A stretch of 64,000 nucleotides of DNA from Nocardioides kongjuensis (GTDB lineage Bacteria > Actinomycetota > Actinomycetes > Propionibacteriales > Nocardioidaceae): positions 434,001 to 498,000 of the forward strand of contig NZ_JACCBF010000001.1 in assembly GCF_013409625.1 (NCBI RefSeq), in the 5' to 3' direction. The position numbers and the translations under genes are program-made. Shown here in pieces: positions 45,913-55,871 of this stretch; the first letter of the stretch is position 1, and every line of letters starts with the position of its first letter. The notes below the pieces were generated by a model, which saw nothing but the letters and a program-made list of their open reading frames with translations, was not told the origin of the DNA and searched no databases.

Positions 45913-46953
45913 ATGAAGCGAGTTCTGTCGGCAGGTGTCGCACTTTCGGCCGTGCTGGGCCTGGCGGCGTGCGGTGCTGCCGGCGGCAGCGGCGACCAGC
46001 TCACGGTCGTGATGTGGGGTGGCCAGGACCAGAAGACCCACGTCAAGGAGGCCGTCCAGCCCTGGGGTGACGAGGCCGGCGTGACGATCAAGCAGGACTC
46101 CCCGAGCGACTACGCGAAGTTCCGCGCCCAGGTCGAGTCCGGCAAGGTCAGCTGGGACGTCGTCGAGGTCGAGCCCAACTTCGCGCACACCGCCTGCGAC
46201 AAGGGGTGGGCCGAGAAGCTCGACACCGGCATCGTCGACACGGCCGACCTCAACCCCGAGGAGGTCACCGACTGCGCGATCCCGGTCCTCGAGTACGCCT
46301 TCACGATCGGCTACAACACCGACACCTTCAAGGACGCGCACCCCACGACCTGGGCGGAGTTCTTCGACACCGAGAAGTTCCCGGGCAAGCGCGGCTTCTG
46401 GAAGTACGCCACCGGCGCGATCTTCGAGGCCGCCCTGCTGGCCGACGGCGTCAAGCCCGACCAGCTCTACCCGCTCGACATCGACCGCGCGTTCAAGAAG
46501 CTCGACACGATCAAGGACGACATCGTCTTCTACGAGACCGGCGAGCAGCAGCAGCAGCTGGTCGCGTCCGGCGAGGCGCCGCTCGTGCAGGCGTGGAACG
46601 GCCGCATCTACTCCGCGGCCAAGGAGGGTCAGCCTGTCGCCAACGAGTGGAACGAGCACTTCCTCTCCTACGACCAGCTCGTCATCCCCAAGGGTGCGAA
46701 GAACGCGGCCAACGCCCAGAAGTGGATGAAGTGGTACGTCGAGCACCCCGAGGCCCAGGCCGGCTACTCCAACGCCACGGCCTACGGCCCGATCACGCAG
46801 GCGGCGCTCGAGCACGTGAAGCCCGAGGTCCTGGCCGAGCTGCCGACGTCGCCGGAGAACGCCCCCAAGCGCGCCGCGATCATCGACTACGCCTGGTGGG
46901 CCGACAACTACGACGAGGTCTCGGAGCGGCTCAACGAATGGGCCGCCCAGTGA
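45913..46953 (+). CDS. ABC transporter substrate-binding lipoprotein, spermidine/putrescine (PotD) type
   Basis: A 346-residue protein with a lipobox (GLAACGA, Cys at about residue 20) and a type II binding fold of the PotD group (LTVVMWGGQDQKTHVKEAV; WDVVEVEPNF; YAFTIGYNTDTF). It captures a substrate outside the cell for the two permeases and ATPase that follow. Polyamines, opines and other amino compounds are the usual ligands of this group. It starts the operon 45913-57819. Confidence 0.9.
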   Translation: MKRVLSAGVALSAVLGLAACGAAGGSGDQLTVVMWGGQDQKTHVKEAVQPWGDEAGVTIKQDSPSDYAKFRAQVESGKVSWDVVEVEPNFAHTACDKGWAEKLDTGIVDTADLNPEEVTDCAIPVLEYAFTIGYNTDTFKDAHPTTWAEFFDTEKFPGKRGFWKYATGAIFEAALLADGVKPDQLYPLDIDRAFKKLDTIKDDIVFYETGEQQQQLVASGEAPLVQAWNGRIYSAAKEGQPVANEWNEHFLSYDQLVIPKGAKNAANAQKWMKWYVEHPEAQAGYSNATAYGPITQAALEHVKPEVLAELPTSPENAPKRAAIIDYAWWADNYDEVSERLNEWAAQ

Positions 46954-47870
46954 GCTCGACGGTCACCCCGACGGTGCCGCAGGAAGCGGGCCGCGCGCCC
47001 GCCGCCGGGAGCTCCCCGGCGCCGGCGCGGCGCCGGCCCCGGATCCTCGACGGCTGGGGCCTGCTGGTCCTGCCGCTCGTGGCCTTCCTGCTGGTCGTCT
47101 TCGTCGCGCCGCTGGTCTCGATCTTCGCGCGCAGCTTCACCGACCCGACGACGGGCCTGGGCAACTACCGCGACTTCCTCGGCTCGCCGGTCTACCTCGA
47201 CGTCCTCGGCAACACCTTCCGGATCTCCGGCCTGGTCACCCTCGTGACCCTGCTGCTCGGCTTCCCCTACGCCTACCTGATGACGCTGGCACCGCCGTTG
47301 TGGCGCAACCTGATGCTGGTCGCGGTGCTCATCCCGTTCTGGACCAGCCTGCTGGTCCGCACCTTCGCGTGGGTGCTCATGCTCGGCGACACCGGCGTGA
47401 TCAACCAGTTCCTGATGTCCGTCGGTCTGATCGACGAGCCCGCCCAGCTGATCCGCAACCAGACCGGCGTCCTGGTCGGCATGGTCCAGGTGATGCTGCC
47501 GTACGCCGTGCTCCCGATGTACGCCACGATGCGGCAGATAGACCGCCGTCTGGTGCAGGCCGCCGAGGGCCTCGGCGCGCGCCCGATCTCCGCCTTCTGG
47601 CGGGTCTACGCACCGCTGACCGCGCCCGGGGTCGCCGCGTCCTGCCTGCTGGTCTTCATCTCCTCGATCGGGTTCTACGTCACGCCGGCCCTGCTCGGCG
47701 GACCGAAGGACATGATGATCGGCGAGCTCATCGTCCAGCAGCTCTCCGCCGTGCTGCGGTGGGGATTCGCCGCCGCGCTGGCCGTGATCCTGCTGCTGGT
47801 GACCGCCGCCCTGCTGCTGCTCGTCTCGCGCATCGTCAACATCGGCAAGTTCATGGGAGGCGAGCGATGA
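46950..47870 (+). CDS. ABC transporter permease, PotB type
   Basis: A 306-residue permease with six membrane segments and the EAA-loop-like stretch EGLGARPISAFWRVYAPLTAPGVAAS that contacts the ATPase. It begins at GTG 46950 with a GTGA overlap to the binding-protein gene; ATG 46938 in the same frame is the alternative. A positively charged, Pro-rich N-terminus of about 30 residues precedes the first helix. Confidence 0.88.
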   Translation: MSSTVTPTVPQEAGRAPAAGSSPAPARRRPRILDGWGLLVLPLVAFLLVVFVAPLVSIFARSFTDPTTGLGNYRDFLGSPVYLDVLGNTFRISGLVTLVTLLLGFPYAYLMTLAPPLWRNLMLVAVLIPFWTSLLVRTFAWVLMLGDTGVINQFLMSVGLIDEPAQLIRNQTGVLVGMVQVMLPYAVLPMYATMRQIDRRLVQAAEGLGARPISAFWRVYAPLTAPGVAASCLLVFISSIGFYVTPALLGGPKDMMIGELIVQQLSAVLRWGFAAALAVILLLVTAALLLLVSRIVNIGKFMGGER

Positions 47871-48673
47871 ACACCAAGCTCCTGTGCCGCGGCGGTCTGG
47901 TCGCCCTGGTCGTCCTGACGGCGCTCTACCTGGTCGCGCCGGTCTTCTTCGTGATCCCGACGTCCTTCAACGACAGCTCCTTCCTGGAGTTCCCGCCGAA
48001 GGCGTTCTCGACCCGCTGGTACCAGGCGTACTTCGAGGACCCGGCCTGGATCAACGCCACCCTCAACTCGCTGCAGATCGGCTTCTGGGTCACCCTCCTG
48101 TCCGTCGTCCTCGGTACGGCGGCCGCGCTGGCGATGGTCCGTGGGCGCTACCCGGTCAAGGCGCTGGTGAGCGGGCTGGTGCTCGCCCCGGTGCTGGTGC
48201 CCTACGTGATCATCGGCCTCGCCGTCTACGCGGTGTTCCTCAAGATCGGTCTGACCCAGTCGGTGCTCGGCTTCGTGCTCGTCCACACCGCGTTGGCGGT
48301 GCCCTTCGTCGTGATCAACGTCAGCGCGGCGCTGGTCAGCTTCGACGAGCGGCTCGAGATGGCGGCGATGAGCCTGGGCGCCAACCGGGTCACGACCTTC
48401 CTCAAGATCACGCTGCCGTGCATCGCACCGAGCGTGGCCGCCGGGGCCCTGTTCGCCTTCATCACCTCGTTCGACGAGGTCGTGACCAGCGTCTTCCTCG
48501 CCGGGCCCGACCTGAGCACCCTTCCGGTGCAGATGTGGAGCGGGGTGCGGGTGCAGATCGACCCGACGGTCGCTGCCGTCAGCACGATGCTCCTGCTCGT
48601 CACCCTCGCCCTGTTCGCCTCGGCCGGCCTGGTGCGCCTGTTGCGCGCCCGACGGCTGGCCAAGACCTCCTGA
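47867..48673 (+). CDS. ABC transporter permease, PotC type
   Basis: A 268-residue permease with six membrane segments and an EAA loop (EMAAMSLGANRVTTFLKITLPCIAPSV). PotC-like features include TSFNDSSFLEFPP after the first helix. It overlaps the PotB-like gene by 4 bases. The two permeases form the channel of the importer. Confidence 0.9.
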   Translation: MNTKLLCRGGLVALVVLTALYLVAPVFFVIPTSFNDSSFLEFPPKAFSTRWYQAYFEDPAWINATLNSLQIGFWVTLLSVVLGTAAALAMVRGRYPVKALVSGLVLAPVLVPYVIIGLAVYAVFLKIGLTQSVLGFVLVHTALAVPFVVINVSAALVSFDERLEMAAMSLGANRVTTFLKITLPCIAPSVAAGALFAFITSFDEVVTSVFLAGPDLSTLPVQMWSGVRVQIDPTVAAVSTMLLLVTLALFASAGLVRLLRARRLAKTS

Positions 48674-48706
48674 CCACCCTCCACGCACTCGCCACGGAGA
48701 ACTCCC

Positions 48707-49765
48707 ATGTCCCAGAGCACCAGCGCCACCAGCACCCTCGCCGGAACCGGCGTCTCCATCGACATCCGCAACGTCGTCAAGACCTACAAGACCATGACCG
48801 CGGTCGACGACGTCTCCCTCACGATCGAGCCGGGGGAGTTCCTCACCCTGCTCGGCTCCAGCGGGTCGGGCAAGTCGACCCTGCTCAACATCATCGCGGG
48901 CTTCATCAGCGCCGACAGCGGCTCGATCGAGGTCGGCGGCAGGGACCTGACCAAGGTGCCGCCGTACCGCCGTGACCTGGGCATGGTCTTCCAGCACTAC
49001 GCGCTGTTCCCGCACATGTCGGTCTGGGACAACGTCGCGTTCCCCCTCAAGCGCCGCGGGGTCGCGAAGGCGCAGGTCGCCGAGCGGGTGCAGCGTGCCC
49101 TCGACGTCGTCGAGCTCGGTCACCTCGGCAAGCGCCGGCCGGCACAGCTCTCCGGCGGTCAGCAGCAGCGGGTCGCGCTGGCCCGGGCGATCGTCTTCCA
49201 GCCCCAGGCCCTGCTCATGGACGAGCCGCTCGGCGCCCTCGACAAGCGGCTGCGCGAGCAGCTGCAGCTGGAGATCAAGCGGCTGCACCGCGAGCTCGGC
49301 ACGACCTTCGTGTTCGTGACCCACGACCAGGAGGAGGCGCTCGCCATGTCCGACCGGATCGCGGTGCTGCGTGACGGCGCGCTGGTCCAGGTCGGGACCC
49401 CGGTCGAGCTCTACGAGCGCCCGGCGAGCCGCTACACCGCCGAGTTCCTCGGCGAGTCGAACATCTTCACCGGTCGCAAGCACGGCGTCGACGACGGCTC
49501 GGCCCTGGTCGTGCGCCCCGAGCACGTCCGGCTCAGCGCTGCCGGTGCGGACCTGCCCTCCGGCCACAACGCCATCGACGGCGTCGTGCGCGAGGTCGTC
49601 TACCTCGGCTCCGGCCTCCGCGTCGAGGTCGCGCTGCCCGACGGGCGCCACCTGATCACCCGCTCCGAGGTCCGCGGAGCGCTCACCCCGAGCCCCGGCC
49701 TGCCGGTCGCCGCCCACTGGCACCCCGAGCACGCCCTCGTCGTCCGCGACGACACCGCCGCCTGA
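48707..49765 (+). CDS. ABC transporter ATP-binding protein, PotA type
   Basis: A 352-residue ATPase with Walker A GSSGSGKST, Q-loop VFQHYALFPHMSVWDNVAFPLK, signature LSGGQQQRVALARAI, Walker B LLMDEPLGALD and the switch His in VFVTHDQEEA. The C-terminal TOBE domain (VVRPEHVRLS) places it in the PotA/CysA/MalK group. It powers the importer encoded by the three genes before it. Confidence 0.93.
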   Translation: MSQSTSATSTLAGTGVSIDIRNVVKTYKTMTAVDDVSLTIEPGEFLTLLGSSGSGKSTLLNIIAGFISADSGSIEVGGRDLTKVPPYRRDLGMVFQHYALFPHMSVWDNVAFPLKRRGVAKAQVAERVQRALDVVELGHLGKRRPAQLSGGQQQRVALARAIVFQPQALLMDEPLGALDKRLREQLQLEIKRLHRELGTTFVFVTHDQEEALAMSDRIAVLRDGALVQVGTPVELYERPASRYTAEFLGESNIFTGRKHGVDDGSALVVRPEHVRLSAAGADLPSGHNAIDGVVREVVYLGSGLRVEVALPDGRHLITRSEVRGALTPSPGLPVAAHWHPEHALVVRDDTAA

Positions 49766-49798
49766 CACCCCTCCCACCCAGAACTGAGGAACACCCAG

Positions 49799-50965
49799 AT
49801 GAGCCACACCATCCGCGACGGCATCGCACTGACCGAGGAGCAGCAGGAGTTCGTCGCGCTGGCGCGTGACTTCGCCGAGCGCGAGATCCGGCCCCGGGCC
49901 CGCGAGGTCGACGAGGCCGACACCGAGTCGCCCCTGGACCTGTGGCAGAAGGCCGCGCAGATCGGCCTGGCGTCGTACATGCTCCCGGCGGAGTACGGCG
50001 GCGGCGGGATCACCGACCTCGTCACGCAGTGCCTCGTCCAGCAGGAGCTCTGCTACGGCGACGTGGGCATCGGCAACTTCTTGACCTCGAGCGCGTTCTT
50101 CGCAGGCCCGGTGGAGGCCCTCGGCAACGAGGAGCAGAAGAAGCGCTGGCTGACCCCGCTCACGGGCGACAACCCGCCGATCACCGCCCTGGCCGTCACC
50201 GAGCCGGGCGTCGGCTCGGACTCGGCCGCGCTGCAGACCCGTGCCGTCCGCGAGGGCGACGAGTACGTCCTCAACGGCCAGAAGACGTGGATCTCCAACG
50301 CGCCGTACGCGAAGTGGATCATCGTGTTCGCCACCGTCGACCCGGCGCTGCGCTCGCGTGGCGTCACGGCCTTCGTCGTCGATCGCGACATGCCCGGCGT
50401 CACCATCGGCCAGCCGATGAGGAAGATGGGCCAGCGCGGCATCACCAACGCCGAGGTCTTCCTCGAGGACGTCCGGGTGCCGCTCGACCACCGCCTCGGC
50501 GAGGAGGGCCAGGGCTTCTACGGCCTGATGCGCACCTTCGACGCCTCACGCATCCTGATCGGCGCCGGCGCCACCGGCCTCTCGCGGGCCGCTCTCGACC
50601 AGTCGGCGAGGTACGCCCAGGAGCGCACGCAGTTCGGCAAGCCGATCATCGAGCACCAGGCCGTTGCCTTCCGTCTCGCCGACATGGCTGCCAGGACGGA
50701 CGTGTCGCACCTGGTGACGATGCGCGCCGCGCGCCTCTACGACCAGGGCGAGATGACCGCCATGGAGTCGGCCGTCGCCAAGCTGACGGCGTCCGAGAAC
50801 ACCTCGTGGGTCACCAACGCGGCGCTCTCGATCCACGGCGGCTGGGGCTACAGCCGGGAGTTCCTGCTCGAGAAGTGGGTCCGCGACGCCAAGCTCGAGG
50901 AGCTCGAGGAGGGCACCAGCGACATCCAGCGGCTCATCATCTCCCGGGCAGTCGCCGCGCGATGA
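49799..50965 (+). CDS. Acyl-CoA dehydrogenase
   Basis: A 388-residue ACAD of the short/medium-chain type. FAD motifs are ALAVTEPGVGSDSAAL and WISNAPYAKW; the C-terminus ELEEGTSDIQRLIISRAVA keeps the catalytic Glu before GTS. It should dehydrogenate the acyl-CoA made by the synthetase of the next gene, which it overlaps by 4 bases. The substrate is probably a short branched or functionalised acyl-CoA derived from an amino acid. Confidence 0.9.
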   Translation: MSHTIRDGIALTEEQQEFVALARDFAEREIRPRAREVDEADTESPLDLWQKAAQIGLASYMLPAEYGGGGITDLVTQCLVQQELCYGDVGIGNFLTSSAFFAGPVEALGNEEQKKRWLTPLTGDNPPITALAVTEPGVGSDSAALQTRAVREGDEYVLNGQKTWISNAPYAKWIIVFATVDPALRSRGVTAFVVDRDMPGVTIGQPMRKMGQRGITNAEVFLEDVRVPLDHRLGEEGQGFYGLMRTFDASRILIGAGATGLSRAALDQSARYAQERTQFGKPIIEHQAVAFRLADMAARTDVSHLVTMRAARLYDQGEMTAMESAVAKLTASENTSWVTNAALSIHGGWGYSREFLLEKWVRDAKLEELEEGTSDIQRLIISRAVAAR

Positions 50966-53043
50966 CACTGAACGTCTTCTCCGACCCGCGCTCGGTGGCG
51001 GTCGTCGGAGCCTCCGCCGACCCCGCGAAGTGGGGCTACTGGCTGGCCCGCGGCGCCCTGCGCGGCGACGGGCGCCGCCGGGTCCACCTGGTCAACGCCA
51101 AGGGCGCGAGCATCGAGGGCGCGGCGTCGGTCCGCTCGCTCGACGAGCTGGCGGCCCACGGCGAGGCTCCCGAGCTGGTGGTGCTCTGCGCCCCCGCCGC
51201 GAGCGTCCCCGCCGTCATCGACCAGGCGCTCGCGATGGGCACCAAGGGCTTCCTCGGCATCACCGCCGGCATCGACGCGGCCCATGGCGAGCCCGGACTC
51301 GAGCGCCGGCTGGCCGAGCGCATCCGGGCCGCCGGTGCCCGGATCGTCGGCCCCAACTGCCTGGGCCTCTACGACGCCGCGACCGACCTCGAGCTGGCCT
51401 GGGGGACCTTCGCGCCGGGCCACCTCGCGGTCGTCTCGCAGTCCGGCCAGCTCGGCCTCGAGCTCGCCGGCCTGGCCGCCCACGAGGGACTGGGCGTCTC
51501 CCGGTTCGTGTCCGTCGGCAACCAGGTCGACGTGACCGCTGCCGAGCTGCTCGACGACCTCGTCGACCACGAGCAGACCCGCGCGGTCGTGCTCTACCTC
51601 GAGAGCTTCGCCGACGCCCGAGGCTTGGTCGCGACCATGGCCCGGCTCCGCCAGGCCGGCAAGCCGGTGGTCGTGCTGACCGTCGGTGCGTCGGAGGCCA
51701 GCCGCGCGGCCGCTCAGTCCCACACCGGCGCGCTGACCGCGGCGACCGACGTCGTCCGCGCCGCCTGCCGGGCGGCCGGCGCCTCGCTGGTCGAGACCCC
51801 GGCCCAGGCGGTCGAGCTCGCGCACCTGCTGCTCGGCGGACCGCTCCCGAGCGGGCGCCGGGTCGCGATCGTCAGCGACAGCGGCGGCCAGGGCGCCATC
51901 GCGGCCGACACCTTCGCCCGCCACGCCCTGCAGGTCCCGCGGCTCAGCGACGTCACCCGTGGCGCGCTCGCCGACCTGCTGCCGGCCGCGGCAGCCGTCG
52001 CCAACCCCGTCGACCTGGCCGGTGCGGGCGAGCAGGACCTGTCGACGTACGCCCGGGTCGTCGACGTCCTCGCCGCCAGCGGTGAGGTCGACGCCGTGGT
52101 GCTGTCCGGCTACTTCGGCTGCTACGGCGCCGACACCCCCGAGCTGGTCGAGCGCGAGCTCGAGGTCGTCGGGGCGCTCGCCGGCGTCGTCGGGGCGCAG
52201 GGCCGACCGGTGGTGGTGCACAGCATGAGCCACGACTCCGTCGCGGTGCGCTCGATGCGCGAGCAGGCGGTGCCGACGATGCACACCATCGATGCGGTCG
52301 CCCGCTCCCTGGAGCTGGCCACCACCATGGCCGAGGACGCCTCCCGGCTCGTGCCCGGCCCGGTCCCGGCGCCGACCGCCGAGAGCGGCAAGGCGCTCGA
52401 CTACCTCGCCGGACGCGACCGGCTCGCCGCCGCCGGCGTCGCCTACCCGGGCGCGGCTGCGGTGCGGACCGCAGCGGACCTGCGGGACGCGGCGGCCCGC
52501 CTGCGGGCGCCGTACGTCCTCAAGGCGGGCTGGCTGGAGCACAAGACCGAGGTCGGTGGCGTCGCCGTCGGACTGGCCGACGCCACCGCTGCCGAGAGCG
52601 CCTTCGTCGCGATGAGCAGCCGGCTCGGTGAGGGCGAGTACGTCCTCGAGGAGATGGACCGCCAGGCCGACACGGTCGAGCTGATCGTCGGCGCCCGGCG
52701 TGACGGCTCGTTCGGCCCGGTCGTGCTGGTCGGGCTCGGTGGCGTGCAGGCCGAGGTCTACCGCGACGTGCAGGTCGCCCTCGCCCCGGTGGGCGAGGCC
52801 GAGGCGCGCACCATGATCGAGTCCCTGCGGGCCCACCCGCTCCTCGACGGATGGCGCGGCCGGCCGGCGGTCGACGTCGACGCCGCCGCCCGTGTGGTCG
52901 CGGCGCTCTCGCGACTGCTGGCCGAGGACCCGGACCTCGTCGAGTGCGAGATCAACCCCCTGCGGGTCGGACCGGAGGGCGCTGTCGCCGTCGACGCGCT
53001 CGTCCTCGCCGCCGACCGCGCGCACCCAGGAGAGAGGCCATGA
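50962..53043 (+). CDS. ADP-forming acyl-CoA synthetase (acetate-CoA ligase type)
   Basis: A 693-residue fused alpha-beta protein of the NDP-forming acyl-CoA synthetase superfamily. A CoA-binding domain (SVAVVGASADPAKWG) comes first, then succinyl-CoA-ligase-like domains with the phosphohistidine His254 (AAQSHTGALTAATD), and a C-terminal ATP-grasp (VLKAGWLEHKTEVGGV; LVECEINPLRV). It makes an acyl-CoA from an acid or works in reverse to gain ATP. It lies between the ACAD and the TPP enzyme with 4-base overlaps on both sides. Confidence 0.9.
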   Translation: MTLNVFSDPRSVAVVGASADPAKWGYWLARGALRGDGRRRVHLVNAKGASIEGAASVRSLDELAAHGEAPELVVLCAPAASVPAVIDQALAMGTKGFLGITAGIDAAHGEPGLERRLAERIRAAGARIVGPNCLGLYDAATDLELAWGTFAPGHLAVVSQSGQLGLELAGLAAHEGLGVSRFVSVGNQVDVTAAELLDDLVDHEQTRAVVLYLESFADARGLVATMARLRQAGKPVVVLTVGASEASRAAAQSHTGALTAATDVVRAACRAAGASLVETPAQAVELAHLLLGGPLPSGRRVAIVSDSGGQGAIAADTFARHALQVPRLSDVTRGALADLLPAAAAVANPVDLAGAGEQDLSTYARVVDVLAASGEVDAVVLSGYFGCYGADTPELVERELEVVGALAGVVGAQGRPVVVHSMSHDSVAVRSMREQAVPTMHTIDAVARSLELATTMAEDASRLVPGPVPAPTAESGKALDYLAGRDRLAAAGVAYPGAAAVRTAADLRDAAARLRAPYVLKAGWLEHKTEVGGVAVGLADATAAESAFVAMSSRLGEGEYVLEEMDRQADTVELIVGARRDGSFGPVVLVGLGGVQAEVYRDVQVALAPVGEAEARTMIESLRAHPLLDGWRGRPAVDVDAAARVVAALSRLLAEDPDLVECEINPLRVGPEGAVAVDALVLAADRAHPGERP

Positions 53044-54668
53044 CCGACATGACGACCATGACCGGGGGAGAGGCGCTGGTCGCCTCCCTCGCAGCGCACG
53101 GCGTCGAGGTCGCCTTCGGCATCCCCGGCACCCACAACCTCGAGATCTACAAGCACCTGCCGGCCCACGGCGTGCGGCACGTCAGCACCCGCCACGAGCA
53201 GGGTGCCGGGTACGCCGCCGACGGCTACGCCCGCACCACCGGCCGCGTCGGCGTCGCGATCGTCACCAGTGGTCCTGCCCTGCTCAACGCGGCGACCGCG
53301 GTCGGGCAGGCGTACTCGGACTCGATCCCGGTCCTCGTCGTCTCGCCGGGCCTGCCGCTGCGACACCCGGCGACCGGCAACGGGCTGCTCCACGAGACCC
53401 GGGACCAGCAGGCCGCGATGGCCGCCGTGGCCGCGGCCAGCCTGCGCCCGACCAGCGTCGCCGAGATCCCGACGGCCGTCGCCCAGGCGTTCTCGATCAT
53501 GACCTCGGGCCGGCCGCGCCCGGTGCACCTCGAGGTCCCGCTCGACGTGCTGGAGGAGAGTGCCGAGGTCGCCCTCGTGGCACCGGTCCTCGCCGCACCC
53601 GCGCCGGCCCCGGAGGCCTCCGTCGCCGCTGCCGCGGCGATGCTCGCGTCCGCCACGGCTCCCGTGGTGCTGGTCGGCGGCGGAGCCCGGGGGGCGGCCG
53701 CGCAGGTGCGGGCGCTCGCCGAGCGCCTCGGTGCGCTCGTCGTCTCGACCACCAACGGCAAGGGCGTGCTGCCCGAGGACCACCCGCTCGCCCTGGGGGC
53801 CGGCATCCACCTGCCGGCCGTCGAGGCGCTCGTCGACGAGTCCGACGTCGTCGTCGCGGTCGGCACCGAGCTCGCCCCCGCGGACCTCTGGTACGGCGCC
53901 CTGCCGGTCGCCGGCAAGCTCGTGCGCGTCGACGTCGACCCGGTCGGCATGCTCACCAACGCGACGCCGACGGTCGCCGTGCTCGGTGACGCAGCACTCG
54001 CGCTCGACGCCCTGCTCGGCGCCATCGGCCCGGGGGAGCCGGCCCGGCCGGACGCCGGTGCCTGGCGCGAGCGCAAGGCCAAGGACGCGCAGGCGGAGGG
54101 AGCCGAGTGGCTCGACGTCGTCGCGGCGCTCACGGCCGCCGTACCGCGCGACGTGGTGATGGCGACCGACAACGCGATGGCGTGCTACCTCGGCACGCTC
54201 GCGAACCTCGCCACGCACACCCCGGCGTCGTACCTGTTCCCGACGGGCTACGGCACCCTCGGCTTCGGCCTGCCGGCCGGCATCGGCGCCAAGGTCGGCA
54301 ACCCGGACCGACCCGTCGTGGCGATGCTGGGCGACGGCGGCGTCATGTTCACCGTCGCCGAGCTCGCCACCGCCGCGGAGCTGCGGATCGCGCTGCCGGT
54401 CGTGGTCGTCGACAACTCCGGGTACGGCGAGATCCGCAACGAGATGGCCGAGCGCCGCGACCCGGTCCACGCAGTGACCTTCCCGGCGCCCGACTTCGCG
54501 GCGCTCGGCCGCTCGGTCGGCTGCCACGGTGTCACGGTCGACCTCGGTCGCGACGGCACGCCCGCCGACCTCACCACCGCGGTCCGCGACGCCCTCGTCG
54601 CCGAACGGCCCACCGTGATCCACGTCCGCATGCCCCATGACGTCTCCCGTGAAGGAGGAGCCCGATGA
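53040..54668 (+). CDS. Thiamine pyrophosphate-dependent 2-oxo acid decarboxylase-like enzyme
   Basis: A 542-residue TPP enzyme of the acetolactate synthase/benzoylformate decarboxylase fold. The activating Glu53 is in RHEQGAGYAADGYAR, and the metal/TPP motif is LGDGGVMFTVAELATAAELRIALPVVVVDN. Candidates in the family include 5-guanidino-2-oxopentanoate decarboxylase (arginine breakdown), other 2-oxo acid decarboxylases and acyl-CoA lyases. Directly before an amino acid dehydrogenase, decarboxylation of the resulting 2-oxo acid is the most natural reading. Confidence 0.85.
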   Translation: MTDMTTMTGGEALVASLAAHGVEVAFGIPGTHNLEIYKHLPAHGVRHVSTRHEQGAGYAADGYARTTGRVGVAIVTSGPALLNAATAVGQAYSDSIPVLVVSPGLPLRHPATGNGLLHETRDQQAAMAAVAAASLRPTSVAEIPTAVAQAFSIMTSGRPRPVHLEVPLDVLEESAEVALVAPVLAAPAPAPEASVAAAAAMLASATAPVVLVGGGARGAAAQVRALAERLGALVVSTTNGKGVLPEDHPLALGAGIHLPAVEALVDESDVVVAVGTELAPADLWYGALPVAGKLVRVDVDPVGMLTNATPTVAVLGDAALALDALLGAIGPGEPARPDAGAWRERKAKDAQAEGAEWLDVVAALTAAVPRDVVMATDNAMACYLGTLANLATHTPASYLFPTGYGTLGFGLPAGIGAKVGNPDRPVVAMLGDGGVMFTVAELATAAELRIALPVVVVDNSGYGEIRNEMAERRDPVHAVTFPAPDFAALGRSVGCHGVTVDLGRDGTPADLTTAVRDALVAERPTVIHVRMPHDVSREGGAR

Positions 54669-55849
54669 CCAACCCCGAGAGCCTGCTGGAGATCACCTGG
54701 ACCGACCCGGTCACCGGCCGCAAGGGGTACGTCGTCATCGACACCCTCGTGCGCGGCCTGGCCAGCGGCGGCCTGCGCCTGCGCGAGGGCTGCTCGCTGG
54801 CCGAGGTGCGCGGCCTCGCGCAGGGGATGACCCGCAAGGAGGCGCTCGTCTACGACCCCGCGGACCGCTACCTGCCGCTCGGCGGCGGCAAGGGCGGCAT
54901 CGACATCGACCCGGCCGACCCGCAGGCCACCGAAGTGCTGCACCGCTTCCTCGCGGCCGTCCTGCCCGTCGTGCGGGAGCAGTGGAACACCGGTGAGGAC
55001 TTCGGCCTGCGCCAGGAGACGATCGACAAGGTGGCCGCCGACCTGGGCCTGCCCTCGACGGTCGAGGCGGTGTTCGCGACCCTCGACGACGCGCCCGCCG
55101 CCCGCGAGCGCCTGGCCACCGCCTTCGCCGACATCGTCGGTGGCATCTCGCTCGGTGACCTCGTCGGCGGGTACGGCGTCGCGCAGGCGGCCCTCGTCGC
55201 GGCCGAGCGCCAGGGCATCGAGGCCGGCGGGGCCACCGCGGTGGTGCAGGGCTTCGGCTCCATCGGCGGCGCGGCCGCGCGCTACCTCGCCGAGGCGGGC
55301 GTCACGGTGGTCGCCGTCGCCGACCGCGACGGGCTGATCCGCGACGACCGCGGGCTCGACGTCGAGGCGCTGCTGGCAGCCCGCGACGGCCTGGGCGTCA
55401 TCGCGCGGGACGCACTGCCCGACGGTGTCGAGCTCGGGGACCGCGACGCGTGGCTCGAGGTGCCGTGCGACCTGCTCGTGCCGGCCGCGATGTCCTACGT
55501 GATCGGGCCCGACGACGTCGACCGGGTCCGGGCCCGGATCGTGGTCGAGGGCGCCAACATGCCGACCCTGCCCGAGGCGGAGGCGGCCCTCGTCGCGCGC
55601 GGGATCCCCGTCGTACCGGACTTCCTGGCCAACGTGATGACCAACGCCTGGTGGTGGTGGGTCGTGTTCGGCGACGTCGCGCCGACCGCGGAGTCGTCCT
55701 ACGACAAGATCCGCACGGTCATGCGCCGCCTCGTCACCGAGGTCGGCGAGGCCGCCGACGCCTCCGGCCGCACCCTGCGGGAGTGCGCGCTCGAGCTGAC
55801 CGCGCGCAACTCGGCCGCCCTGCGGGAGCGGTTCGGGGTCACGGGGTGA
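54665..55849 (+). CDS. Glu/Leu/Phe/Val dehydrogenase family protein
   Basis: A 394-residue amino acid dehydrogenase. The catalytic region has both conserved lysines (GMTRKEALVYDP and LPLGGGKGGIDIDP), and the NAD domain has VVQGFGSIGGAAARYLAEAG. EGANMPTLPEAE and PDFLANVMTNA close the family pattern. A run of four Trp (NAWWWWVVFGD) is unusual. It would convert an L-amino acid to the 2-oxo acid with NAD(P). It overlaps the TPP gene by 4 bases. Amino acid specificity cannot be read directly. Confidence 0.87.
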   Translation: MTNPESLLEITWTDPVTGRKGYVVIDTLVRGLASGGLRLREGCSLAEVRGLAQGMTRKEALVYDPADRYLPLGGGKGGIDIDPADPQATEVLHRFLAAVLPVVREQWNTGEDFGLRQETIDKVAADLGLPSTVEAVFATLDDAPAARERLATAFADIVGGISLGDLVGGYGVAQAALVAAERQGIEAGGATAVVQGFGSIGGAAARYLAEAGVTVVAVADRDGLIRDDRGLDVEALLAARDGLGVIARDALPDGVELGDRDAWLEVPCDLLVPAAMSYVIGPDDVDRVRARIVVEGANMPTLPEAEAALVARGIPVVPDFLANVMTNAWWWWVVFGDVAPTAESSYDKIRTVMRRLVTEVGEAADASGRTLRECALELTARNSAALRERFGVTG

Positions 55850-55871
55850 GCGCCCGTCCGGGTCGTCGGAC

